Below are positions 49,741 through 64,000 of a stretch of 64,000 bases of DNA, piece after piece. Both the position numbers and the translations under genes were made by a program. The stretch's first letter is position 1, and each line of letters starts with the position of its first letter. The notes beneath the pieces are model-generated. The model worked only from the letters and a program-made list of their open reading frames with translations, searched no databases and was not told the origin of the DNA. The stretch spans positions 1 through 64,000 of the forward strand of contig JAAOOA010001654.1 of assembly GCA_012861695.1 (NCBI GenBank), read 5' to 3'. The stretch comes from Trematomus loennbergii (taxonomy: Eukaryota > Chordata > Actinopteri > Perciformes > Nototheniidae).

Positions 49741-51559
49741 TGAGGCAAGTAAAAGTTTGCAGAGGGTATGACTCACATTTGGCCTCATATGTACGTACAC
49801 ATTCAACACCTCGCAGGAAAGGTGTATATCAACATCTCTGAGCAATTAATTCAAGTTTCATTTGGGAATTATAATTAATATCTGATTATATTAGCTTCAG
49901 TTACATTAAGATATAATGTAAGTCTCCTAGATTGGCTTTTAATCAACTTATGAATCCAATTTGGTTTAACTAAAGTGTCCTTTAGGTATCAGGACATGGA
50001 ATACAGAATGATATCAGCTTTCATTATGTTTGCAATAACATAACTGTATTCTTCATGGAAACATCTGATGTAAAAGTTGTTGAAACGAACTGCAATTCAT
50101 GTTTTAAGTTGCAGTTATTGATAGATTCGTATTTCAAATGGATCCAGACTTGTTATGTCTCGTTCATACTGACAAACCACCAACTCTGCAGTCCTCTCAG
50201 CTCCAGGACGTGTTGGTATTCCTCAGCTCGTTGTTTTGGTTTGACCAGCTGCAGCTTCACCGTTCACTCTCAACACTTGAAGAGGCTCTGAAACACAACT
50301 GTTTGTTTCCTACCCAGCACACAAATGGAGGAAGTCACTGATTAGGTTGTGCACATGCTCGAGCAATGGTTCCCAACCGTTTGTACCCTTTGAGCTATCG
50401 AAAGAACCCCCCCGCTCATCTGGGATGATTCATGTTTTCTTGTGTTAAACCCTTTGTTATCGTGTTTAACCCAACTGCTCCTGAGAGGAAAATCCCTTGT
50501 ATAACTCACCTTAATACAAATGCATAAACTTGACATTTACACTTATTGTCAGTGAAAGATATTAATATTAAGACTCACTTCTATCAGTTTCAACATCTTT
50601 TGATAAGACTAGAGCTCTTAATGAGACACTTGAGCTTGTCTTTCTTAAGCTTTGACAGTTCTGGGGGCGGGACACCAGGCTAATGAACATTTATTAAAAA
50701 ATATTGCAATCCCTAATCTTTCTACGTACCCCCTGCAATCCTTCTCAAGTACCAGGCATACCCTTACCCCCAATTGGGAACCACAGTGCTAGGGCGTTTA
50801 TCAGTTGACGTGAGGAACATTCGGTGAATATTGAGTATTGACTTTAAACGTTACTAGTCACTGAGTTTGTTCGTAAGGTTTTGGCATGGGCTCTCTATTC
50901 TCACACGCTTATCTGTTTCCAGGTATCATTCATATGGGATGGTGTATTGTTATAACTCATGGGGCCAGATTTGTAAGGCTCAGTTTCAGACATTGTGAAA
51001 TTACTTTGGTTTGATTTTATATATTTTGTACATGTAGATTTTTTCTGCTGCTAACTCAGTTTCACTTTACATATTTCTGTCTAAGGTATTTTGAGGATGC
51101 TTTTAGTTTGTGTGTCTCCAATAAGTGCTGTATGAACTCTTGTGTGTCACTGTGATAATTTCCCACTGATTTCTTTCCCATCTCGTAGGGGACAATATGT
51201 TCATCAGCTTGTTCCTTTAAAGTATTCAAATGATAAAAGTGTTAGAGACTAGATGAACTTAAAGACCACCAAACAGAATGTATTTGTTCAAAATGGTCAT
51301 ATCAATCCAGTCAATATAACTCCCATTTCAATCTTCAGCGCTTTTCACCATCCAGTCTCAGGTCATGCTTACATATAAGTGTATGATTTATATCAAAACA
51401 CAAGCTAACGGTGTTATTAGAAGCTGTATTTTACTTTGTATCCATCATGCACTCACTTCAATCTTCATGGTGATCTGCAGCAACGGCCCCCAACAATACA
51501 AACAGAGAAAATGAGAAACTTGTGTGCCTCAGTTTGGGCTTTCTGACTGAGAAACCAGA
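49741..51559. other. Intergenic, no gene seen
   Basis: AT-rich unique sequence with no repeat family that I recognise and no domain-bearing frame. Confidence 0.4.
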
Positions 51560-52290
51560 GGAATGTGTTGCTCTGCTGTGTTGAGAGCACTTTGAAACGC
51601 TCCCATTAAAAGCCTCATTGTTTCTGTGAATGTGACGCTAATTGGACTTACCATGTGAGAGGAGCTGCTGAATTCTGCGGCCGTTAATTTGAAGAGTCAC
51701 AGCTGGCTACTCGTGTGTGCCTCTGCCCGTTCGGCCTGCTTTCAAAACACCCTCTAATGTTGCTCTGTTGAAAAGCCACACAAAAATATGGGGAAAAAGA
51801 GCGATCCTAAATTAGCATGAAAGAGATCGTCGTGTAGTTTCCAAGCCAAATGTACGCTTACAAATAAGTCTAATTTAAAAGGCGTGTTCCGTGCCAAAAA
51901 GCAATCAGGACGGACCCTGAAAAAAAGATCAGAGACCAGAAGAGATGTTTAAAATGTCAAGTTAAATATTTTAATTAGGACGGACAGAGGAGGGAGGAAT
52001 CAGAAACGTTTCATGGTTAAAAACAATACACTTTCTGACTTGCTGTTTCCCCTCTGACAGCAGAGCACAAACTGCTGCTGCCTGGAGCCCACAGGAAAAC
52101 GCCTTCCCTTTTAATTAGACCAGCTCACCAGATTAGGCCTCATTAGGCTGCAGCAGCAATGCAGCTAAACCCATGCAGGCCTCCAGCGCATCCCACTTTA
52201 ATTGCTTCTGTAATGGCTTCGACTCAGGCCTTTGAAATCCCATTCCTGTGGGTAATCAGCCATGTTTGTCTGAGATCCACAAGCATCTCT
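51560..52290. promoter_or_regulatory. Candidate conserved non-coding cluster
   Basis: Two blocks stand out. One is 51600-51740 (GTGACGCTAATTGGACTTAC, GCGGCCGTTAATTTGAAG). The other is 52090-52290 (CCCTTTTAATTAGACCAGCT, CCTCATTAGGCTGCAGCAGC, CCCACTTTAATTGCTTCTG). They are non-repetitive, non-coding and rich in homeodomain-type cores. Confidence 0.35.
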
Positions 52291-52776
52291 TACTTACTCC
52301 TCAGCCTGCATCGGCTACCTGTAACTTGTTGATACACACTCTACTGTAACACACTCATCACATGACAGAAAACAATGGCTAAATGATCATGAGTTCTTTC
52401 AAGAGGAATTAGCATTGATCCACACACTTGATTGCATCATGATTCATACTCTGTAGCACAAAACACAACACAAGGACACTTTAACATATCTTCTTAATCG
52501 TCCTTCACAGAAACTTGACAATAGCCACAATAAACATTTGGCATGTAAAGAAAACATCAATGCTGCTTTGGCTTCATGAGATGTATCTTTGCAAACACAC
52601 GAGGCCCAACAGTACCCATGATGTACCATCAACAGCTGAAGGAGAGAAGAAAGACCTTGAAGAAGAAATAACAAATTACATTCTTATGTAATTCTTAGGG
52701 AGCGTTAAACTTCCAGGCCCTAAACAACCGAAGCTTAGAAATGATACCAAATCCAGAAACTGTAAAATGTGGAATC

Positions 52777-53444
52777 ATAGAGAGGCGATGTCCCTCCCTT
52801 TCCGGGGGACCTCCATGGGACCTTATTTCAGAAGAATTATGTATTGAAGTCAATGGGGAGAGAAAGATTATCTTTGGATCCCGTTTGAATTGTGCCACGA
52901 GTTACACATATGATGTTTGTCAATTTAAAAGATAATTTTGCAAGTCAAACAAATAAAAATGTGTTGTAAAACTGTGAAGTAACACTTTTTTTTGTGTGAA
53001 AGCGCTCAATGAACTACATCTCCCGTCTCGCACCACACCCAGACGGCCGTCACGTTGGCACATTTCACTTCTTTCTTTCAGAATGAGGCGGAAAGTATTA
53101 AAAGAGGTGAAAATCACTCCAAGTCTGGGCATGTTGAGAGCTGTACATACACACAAGGGGAGTTAGTCGGTTCCTAAGAGCCAGCATGCGGGACCGGGAC
53201 TCTGGGGTTTGTAGTCTTTCTAGTTGCGTATTTTTCATAGTCTTATATTTCAACAGTTTTACGATAAACTGTGACTTTTTTGACATGGAAATTATTTTTT
53301 AAGATTGACAAACATCATGTAATTCATGGCACAATTCAAACGGGATCGAAGATAATCTTTCTCTCCCATTGACTTCAATACATCATTTTTCCGAAATAAG
53401 GTCCCATGGGTCGGAAGTAGATGGGCGGGACTTCGCCTCTCTAT
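52777..53444. mobile_element. Inverted-repeat MITE, 668 bp
   Basis: The left arm ATAGAGAGGCGATGTCCCTC ... ATTGAAGTCAATGGGGAGAG ... CCCGTTTGAATTGTGCCACG is mirrored by the right arm GGCACAATTCAAACGGGATC ... CCCATTGACTTCAATACATC ... GGGACTTCGCCTCTCTAT. The arms are about 165 bases with a mid-section of about 340. Confidence 0.85.
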
Positions 53445-53952
53445 AGGCCTTTTGGGAGATGTCAAACATTAAAATGAAAGTGAGAATCCCAACTGTTAGA
53501 GACCTTGTTTTAAAGAGTTTGTGGCATGCTACATTGAGAGGTGCTCTTTGGGCCTCGAGGATGCAGAAGATGGCCAGAAGATCCTTGGAAGATGCAGGTA
53601 TTTCTCATAAAGATTCAGGCCATTTTGGCTTCACGCAATGGCGTATCCAGTTATCTTTAAACATGAGGAGATGGACCCAGGATGGACCCAGGAAACCACT
53701 GATCATGTACCAAACATTTGACCAAAACCAAAAACCAAACCGTTGACTTGTGTGGTCAATTTTGTAGCATTCCTAAATTGCAAGACGTATAGGTAACACA
53801 CGTAAAGGTGTAATTAATATCATGTTAATCCATACACAACCTGCATACTTCATTCCCAGTTAGCTACATGGCTAACCTCAGAGTTAGCCGAAGGGTCAAA
53901 AGTTAGTAAAATAATTCACAACCATAATATTTCTTTTTGGGAAAAGCAATAC

Positions 53953-55300
53953 TTTTATTCTTCTGCATAAAAACGTCATCATTAAAACCTTAAACTTAAG
54001 TCACGCAACAAACAAACAAACATATTGTAACCAAAACAGGATATTTTTTTTTTTGTCGTTTTGTTTCCTACACCAAATTAAGTAGTTCTGATTCACAAAT
54101 GAACCGTGTGTTAGTCCGGATAAAGTTAAGTGTTGGGAAAAGTGTCTGAAAAGACGATAAAGAACTGAATTGTGGAGTTAGACTCTTAAACTGTCGCATT
54201 TCTCATTTCGGGATTCTTTAGACGGGCCTTCACTTATGGCTCAATACAAAACATTTACAAGCGATTGCCCACGACTTTGACTTAAATGATACTTACTTAC
54301 TGAGATAAAACATCAAGTTTGGTCCAAATGTTGAACAAAAATTGAACAACATTTGCAAAAACAGCAAATCAGCATCAGAAAATGCAAATTATTATGCGTT
54401 TATATTCATTACAATGCATTCAATTGTATTAATTGTATGAGGAATACATAATTTTATCCCTTTTCCAGTTAGCATAGGGGAAGCAGGGAGACGGCAGAGT
54501 GTAATTCATCGGGATGAATCGCCTACTTCGCTCAAGGTTTCTCACAATCAAACTGGGAACAAATGAATGGTCCTTATTTACCGAAATATTGACTTTAATA
54601 TGAGTTTAGTACACAAACTGTGACAGGATAAATCAAGCTGCTTCTGTCCGAGACGGGAAGCACAACATGGCGATTATCAATCTGAATATTATCCTGTTTG
54701 TTTAATATTTTAAAGACAATCAAACAGAGACATGTTGAAGGTATCTATCCAGATGTTTTCCTCTTCACCTGTCGCTCAGAGTCTGCAGGGAAACATCCAG
54801 CAGCTGGAATCACCATTCACCAGATCCATACTTTCTTTTCCTCACACCAAAAGAAACATGATCAAACTAAGTGTGTGTGGTTTGTGATGTTGGAGGTATA
54901 TTCACCTTCTGAAATATACCCAGTGCTGTCAGTCTTCTCTCCTCCACTGTGATTGGTTAGCGGGTAAACGTGAATGATTACGCTGGATTTCCAAATTGGA
55001 TGATTGCATGGCAGTCCTCCTTTTTGCTCGTTAGCCATGCCACTTCTTATCAGTTATATTTCCACAGTTCACAATAGACAACAGTCTACATAAATTCCAT
55101 CCTCAGCGTCCTCATCCTCCTGCACTTTGTCCAGATTCTCTCCTCACAGTCCTCAGAGGAGACCAGTGTCTGTTTGGGATGTTGAAATCTAAACGAGTAC
55201 GACTTCATCCAGACTGGAGGACGGGTAGAGGAAGGAGGTGAAGGAGAGACAAAGATGAAGGTCGGGGAGAAGGCACACATTTGGTTTTTCCTCCTAATCC
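53953..55300 (-). other. lmo4 3' UTR with poly(A) signal at 53953-53958
   Basis: From the lmo4 stop codon down the minus strand, non-repetitive sequence runs to AATAAA (plus-strand TTTATT at 53953-53958), giving a UTR of about 1.35 kb. It contains T-rich and ATTT-type stretches. The UTR assignment follows from the terminal exon; the end is a prediction. Confidence 0.55.
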
Positions 55301-58884
<3,584 letters not shown>

Positions 58885-59008
58885 CTGTAAACAGAACAGA
58901 ACCAGAATCAGAATCAGAATACATTTACATTGTTAGATCAGAAAAGAGCCAACAAAGGTACAAGGCTATTTTTAGGCAATAGCATAGGTCTCAGATATAT
59001 AAAAATAT

Positions 59009-59504
59009 TAGGGCTGTCAAGTTAACGCGTTAATAACGCGTTAACGCAAAAAAAATTAACGCCACTAATTATTTTAACGCGATTAACGCATGTGTATTTT
59101 TTGTCCTCCGCCGCCCCGTAGTTTCAGAGCGCATCGAGTTTAAAATACCATCTACAAGCTGATGCTGACAGCCCCGCTCCTGCTGCCCGCTTGTGGCAGA
59201 CCACACTTCCACGCTCACCGCAGGCCCGGAGGCCATCGGGAGGACCGGGAGGGTGTGTGTATGTGTGGCGCGAGCGAAGCACACCTTACGTGTTGTTGTT
59301 AGCATCTGGTGCTAGCTAGCTGAGCTAACGGATATAAGGAGCTGTTTCAATGAAAACAGAGGAGCGACATTCGCCGACAACTGCGCCGAGCACTTGACTT
59401 TATGCAGGTAGCCAGACAGACACTCAGCACGGATAGTGCCGCAACACAGCTCATACACACAGGCATATATGCCTTGAGCTGCACATAGCTCCAACGATCA
59501 CACA

Positions 59505-59535
<31 letters not shown>

Positions 59536-59560
59536 CAACACACACACACACACACACCAC

Positions 59561-59654
<94 letters not shown>

Positions 59655-59684
59655 ACACACACACACACAACACACACACACACA

Positions 59685-59760
<76 letters not shown>

Positions 59761-60046
59761 GTACGAGAGAGGTTCCAGGTTGAATTGAGGCGAATATTTG
59801 TAATGTTCAGGTTGTTGTGTTTAATATTCATGAGATATTTGTCATTGTTCAAATGATAATAAACAAACATATAAAGCATATTTGTCCACTCATATGTTGA
59901 TAAGAGTATTAAAAACTTGAAAAATATCCCTCTAAGGTACATTTAGAACAGATAAAAATGTGCGATTAATTTGCGATTAATCGCGATTAACTATGGACAA
60001 TCATGCGATTAATCGCGATTAATATTTTAATCGACTGACAGCCCTA
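59009..60046. mobile_element. hAT-like element (TAGGGCTGTCAA ends) with perfect 8-bp target duplication
   Basis: Left end TAGGGCTGTCAAGTTAACGC, right end AATCGACTGACAGCCCTA, flanked on both sides by AAAAATAT (59001-59008 and 60047-60054). 1.04 kb, with a CA tract of about 260 bases (59499-59755) inside. A GC-rich interior patch (59100-59300) remains, but I identify no intact transposase. Confidence 0.9.
59499..59755. repeat. (CA)n microsatellite inside a hAT-like element
   Basis: CA with ACCA, AACA and ACCCA interruptions. It is contained wholly within the element at 59009-60046. Confidence 0.95.
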
Positions 60047-60739
60047 AAAAATATATAAAAAAACATGTCTATGAAGTGTTTTGCCCAAAATACCAAACAG
60101 ATCACCCATTCTAGCCATGCCTCATATCCCTCTATTTCACTTCCTGTTTCAAAAGTGCTGATTTGGGGGATAAAGCTTTAAAAAAAAGGAGGGGTCTGAG
60201 CCCATGCGGGACCCGGCAGCTACCGTCTAAACTAAATACTGCCGTGATGAAACGCCATATCATGGATTATCAAGGATTCTTTCTGAAACAGTATGGAGCT
60301 CAAAGGCTTTCTCTCTTGCCGGTTATACCACAAGGTGAGTTCCTTTTTATTTCCTGCTTCTTCACACACATGCTCTCCAGTACAGGTTAGCTCTGAGTGT
60401 TAGCGATGCTAATGTAAAACACGACCATATTACGTCCAAAAAGTCGGACATTGTTTCTGATAGCAACTTTTCTGATAGGGCCGTGGGTCCACATTTCAGA
60501 TATTACGTCATATCGGACGCAAATCTGGATCAGCTCCGTTGTAGCCCCGTTTTTAAAGATTTGGGTACGGAGGAAAAGAGAGAGGGTTTTACACAATTTA
60601 CAAAATACACACCCTGTAACAGTTCTGAGGAGAACACACACGAGTCTGTTAGTTCAATGGCTGCTGCATCAACAACACTTCACCCTCAGCACATCGACAC
60701 ACTCCAAAGGATCCTTTGTAATTGGTGGGTGTTGTAAGT

Positions 60740-61030
60740 AAGAATGAGTATTACCACACTCACACTCCCCTTTCAATGTCACGGTGCTCAAACCCACAGC
60801 GCCTCACACTCAGGGACGTTTCATTCTTGGGACTCATTAACGATGTCTTTATTGACTATTTATAACATCTGTATTTAACTAACTAAACCCTGCACCTTGT
60901 GTTTGTTCTGTTATATAAATTCATTGAAAACGAATGCACTATACTACTCTTTGCTCTTTCTGTTTGGATGCTAACTGCAAGTTCGTTGTCCTCTGTGCAA
61001 TGACAATAACGTTTCATCTAATCTAATAAG
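60740..61030 (+). repeat. LINE 3' tail
   Basis: CACCTTGTGTTTGTTCTG and CTGTGCAATGACAATAACGT followed by TCTAATCTAATAAG is the usual fish LINE 3' terminus (CAATGACAATAAA type). It is 5'-truncated. Confidence 0.6.
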
Positions 61031-61549
61031 AGACAGGAGGTCAATCGAACTAGATGCTGTTCTTTGCAAAGGAGCAACCTGCAATCTTCCAAGTCTAGAA
61101 TGAGTATTTATTTCGTATCACTTTAAAAGTCAACTTTAAATTGCCCAGTTACCAACAACAGGTAACCAACTGCCCTTCACACAGATCTCTCTGAGCTGGA
61201 TGAGACAGAGGTTTGGCTTGTGTGACATTGAAGAGCTGGCATCGTCCCTAATTAGCAAGAAGAACATTAAAAAAGGCCATCTGATATTTAGCATATCATT
61301 CATAGCAAGATTTAAAAGTTCAACACTTGATGCAGACAGCATTATCACAGCCCCGAGGCCCACAGCATCACCATCTTGTCCTGCGTCACCTGAGTACGCA
61401 GGTGTTCCTGTGAGCAACACATATAGAGACTCAGCGCTCCTGTCCTTCGTCTGAACTCTCAAGTGTAAATAGAGTTCGTACAAAGAACATCACAGACATT
61501 CTTTTCAGCGTTAGCCCGTTGGGTTGCAGGTGAGATACAGTATCTATAG
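61031..61549. other. Putative lmo4 intron sequence, no exon seen
   Basis: Unique-looking sequence. I searched it for the LIM1 cysteine pattern on the minus strand and found none. The 115-codon minus-strand frame has no zinc-finger spacing. Confidence 0.45.
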
Positions 61550-61969
61550 CAGGTGGTGTCAAACTCAATTTCATCGTGGGCCACATTAGCATTATGGTTG
61601 CACTCAAAGGGCCGGTTGGAACTATATAATTTATACATATATAAATATATAATAGATATATCAAATAATGTATTATATTACATTATTGCCTCTGAATTGG
61701 ATTATTATCGGATAGGGTAATAACTTCGTAATTAACTACCAACTACATGTGAAAGCAGAAGTCCAGGGCAAATAATTGCAAGTCTCTTCAGTGCGCATGT
61801 CACAAAACGAGATGCATTGTGGGACATGTAGTTTATGGGCAACGTGCTTCTGTAAATCATCATGTAACCGTATAATAAACGTATTATATTCTTTCAGAGC
61901 TCTTGCGGGCCACATAAAATGAAGTCGCGGGCCGGATTTGGCCCCCGGGCCTTGAGTTTGACACCCCTG
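61550..61969. mobile_element. hAT-like MITE (GTGTCAAACTC ends) with perfect 8-bp target duplication
   Basis: Left end CAGGTGGTGTCAAACTCAAT, right end GGCCTTGAGTTTGACACCCCTG, flanked by ATCTATAG at 61542-61549 and 61970-61977. 420 bases, non-coding. The GGGCCACA/GGGCCGG sub-terminal text is typical of this vertebrate hAT group. Confidence 0.92.
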
Positions 61970-61987
61970 ATCTATAGTATATGTGTA

Positions 61988-62512
61988 TTACCTTGGTTGC
62001 TGATTGGCTAATGGTTACACAAGCCAAAAAAACATTGTGACATCATAAAGTGTCCACAATCTGATCAGCTCATTTTCAGACAGGTTTTTATAGATATGGA
62101 TCAGGACAAAAAGAGAGAATCTTTGTTCCTGAAACTTTCAGAGTCTCTTTCCACAGAGGGGACACATGTGATGAAGAAGAGACATGAAGAAGAGGGGACA
62201 CATGTTGATGTAGAAGACATGAAGAAGAGGGGACACATGTTGATGTAGAAGAGACATGAAGAAGAGGGGACACATGTGATGAGAAGAGACATGAAGAAAG
62301 AGGGACACATGTTGATGTAGAAGAGACATGAAGAAGAGGGGACACATGTTGATGAAGAAGAGACATGAAGAAGAGGGGACACATGTTGATGAAGAAGAGA
62401 CATGAAGAAGAGGGGACACATGTTGATGTAGAAGAGACATGAAGAAGAGGGGACACATGTTGATGTAGAAGAGACATGAAGAAGTGCATTTTGCACATTA
62501 GGTGACCACTTG
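61988..62512. mobile_element. Second copy of the minisatellite-bearing piggyBac-like MITE, degraded
   Basis: TTACCTTGGTTGCTGATTGG to CTCTTTCCACAGAGGGGACA duplicates 9063-9243. It then runs through about 9 degenerate copies of the 37-bp unit (62155-62484) and ends TGCACATTAGGTGACCAC. The left third and the TTAA end are missing. Units here carry small deletions that are absent from the copy at 9233. Confidence 0.85.
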
Positions 62513-62691
62513 TAACCATAATAGCACCTGAACTCCAGCAGGTGGAAGTCACGGTTACAGCTCTGGTGAACTGATGCTCTCTGCCTCCATCTCTCAGTGA
62601 GTGCACAGAGTAATGAATTTGTTATCTTAATCCAAACAGTCATTTAATGAGAGCGCCTGAGAGGATTCCTGTTCTCCTTAATTAATTAACC
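62513..62691. other. Unique sequence between MITE and CA tract
   Basis: Short unique stretch with TTAATTAATTAAC near its right end. No gene is seen. Confidence 0.4.
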
Positions 62692-62960
<269 letters not shown>

Positions 62961-62963
62961 ACC

Positions 62964-64000
62964 CTTAAGGCTCAGTTACAGCTTTACTGACATTGGGTCT
63001 CACTCACGCTGCTATACGTCTTCTGCATCTCTAATAGTCAAATGAGTTATAAGCCGGCAATAAGGCCACGTTTACACGGAGACGCAACGGGTTGTATCCG
63101 CTACAGTTCTCTATCGTATGGACGGTTCGTCCACACGAGGCCATAACGGAACCGCGGAAACGGAGCCCTCAACGATAACGGGTCCCAAGGTGGGTAGATC
63201 TGCGGACGAAACGCTCTGGGGGCCAAACGGCTCCGTGTGTACGCCCTATACGCCATAGCCCCGCCTCTCCCCACCTCTCCTGCTCACCCCCGCGTCATTG
63301 CTGAAGAGTTTTCGCCAACAACCTCTGCTGCTCACTGCTGTAGCATGGTCAGTAGCTACTGTCTGCTACTGACCATGCTACAGATGTTAGTGCAAACTCT
63401 ACAGCTCCTCTACCACAACCATCAGCAACAAGTGGACATGGAGAACTACATGAACTACATGTTGCTAAATCCACCGCGGAGAATACACAGAAGGGCAACC
63501 AGGCAACCATGGCAACCATGCTCGGGGGGGGGGGGGTCTTCTTCGCTGCTTTTGGTGTATTTTGTGGCGGAAGTACAGCGCCACTTACAGGCCCGGCATA
63601 TGTACTACAGCGTCTCCAGCGGTCTCGTGTGGACGGACACGTTTCTTGAGCCAATACTGTGTGGACGGAAGACTTTTTTGATATCAACTAAGGTTCGTTT
63701 TCGTTATCGTATCCGTGTAAACGTGGCCTAAGAGCGCTATACTCAGCTTTTCTTTTAATTATCAGCTACAGCTATCACTATAATCCTTTTCACACATTAC
63801 ACAGGACTACATCAACAGATGCTAAGTGGCAGGTCAACAACTTAAAGCCCTAGACTGATTCAGCACACAGCTAGAAATAGCTACACCAAATAAACAAACA
63901 GACACAAATATTTGACAAGTTTTACTCCACTTAGCCAGCAATTCAGAGAACCATGTATGCAAAACTGCTTATTAACATTTGTTGGGATTCCTGTCAACTC
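62964..64000. repeat. Segmental duplication, copy B (runs off the window end)
   Basis: Matches 56373-57420 across its full length, including the MITE at 63061-63731 and about 270 bases of non-MITE sequence on its right. The match is still continuing at base 64000, so the true extent is unknown. Confidence 0.93.
63061..63731. mobile_element. MITE with AGGCCACGTTTACACGGA ends (copy B)
   Basis: Left end AGGCCACGTTTACACGGAGA and right end TATCCGTGTAAACGTGGCCT are a better inverted pair than copy A. It holds a G run of 11 (about 63525) and an extra GGACACGTTTCTTGAGCCAA segment that copy A lacks. Confidence 0.85.

Larger units (their letters stand above)
58966..60595. mobile_element. piggyBac-like MITE relative, truncated, interrupted by a hAT-like element
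   Basis: GGCTATTTTTAGGCAATAGC ... CAGATATATAAAAATAT, then after the insertion ACATGTCTATGAAGTGTTTT ... GTACGGAGGAAAAGAGAGAG, follows the interior of the element at 48310-48993 closely. Both TTAA ends are missing. The right side joins a repeat also seen at 10178-10215. Confidence 0.8.

Noticed and set aside
62088..62643. Similar 106-180-codon frames near the right end
   Set aside because: Same 37-bp minisatellite in the second MITE copy.

Overview
The window is nuclear DNA from a ray-finned fish, very probably a percomorph teleost. The evidence is four vertebrate-type genes with GT-AG introns, many teleost-style non-autonomous transposons (hAT-like, piggyBac-like, Tc1-like, tRNA-derived SINEs, LINE 3' tails), long CA/TG tracts and numerous minisatellites. 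There is nothing prokaryotic.

Layout. (1) 1-2861: 5' flank with a TG tract. (2) 2862-8713, plus strand: an NR5A-family (Ftz-F1/SF-1/LRH-1) orphan nuclear receptor. Its hinge exon is interrupted by a transposon that fills the space between the hinge and the ligand-binding domain. (3) 8714-12869: mobile elements, including a 1.3 kb piggyBac-like MITE with a 37-bp minisatellite of about 23 copies. (4) 12870-20705, plus strand: psmb7, the 20S proteasome beta-2 subunit. Its third splice donor has been amplified into a minisatellite of about 28 copies. (5) 22060-29955, plus strand: cdk9, the P-TEFb kinase, with transposons filling several introns. (6) 30-54 kb: a stretch of about 24 kb without genes. 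It holds repeats, a 1.9 kb coding-poor LTR element nested in a DNA transposon, and blocks rich in TAATTA-like motifs that look like conserved regulatory elements. (7) 53953-58884, minus strand: the last three coding exons of lmo4 (LIM-only 4) and its 3' UTR. The 5' exons lie beyond the window or were not found. (8) 58.9-64 kb: nested transposons, and a segmental duplication of DNA that lies inside an lmo4 intron.

The genes do not form a pathway. They are a developmental or steroidogenic transcription factor, two housekeeping genes with adjacent compact promoters, and a developmental LIM cofactor beside a likely regulatory desert. NR5A next to PSMB7 matches the arrangement at human 9q33; CDK9 and LMO4 next to them is a fish-specific or rearranged order as far as I know.

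A recurrent technical signal matters for annotation. psmb7, cdk9 and lmo4 all carry one- or two-base indels inside otherwise perfectly conserved exons, often in homopolymer runs. Intact downstream frames, splice sites and conserved residues argue for sequencing or assembly error rather than three pseudogenes. The most striking real-looking novelties are the splice-donor minisatellite in psmb7 (14968-15830) and the transposon inside the nr5a hinge exon (5058-5835).
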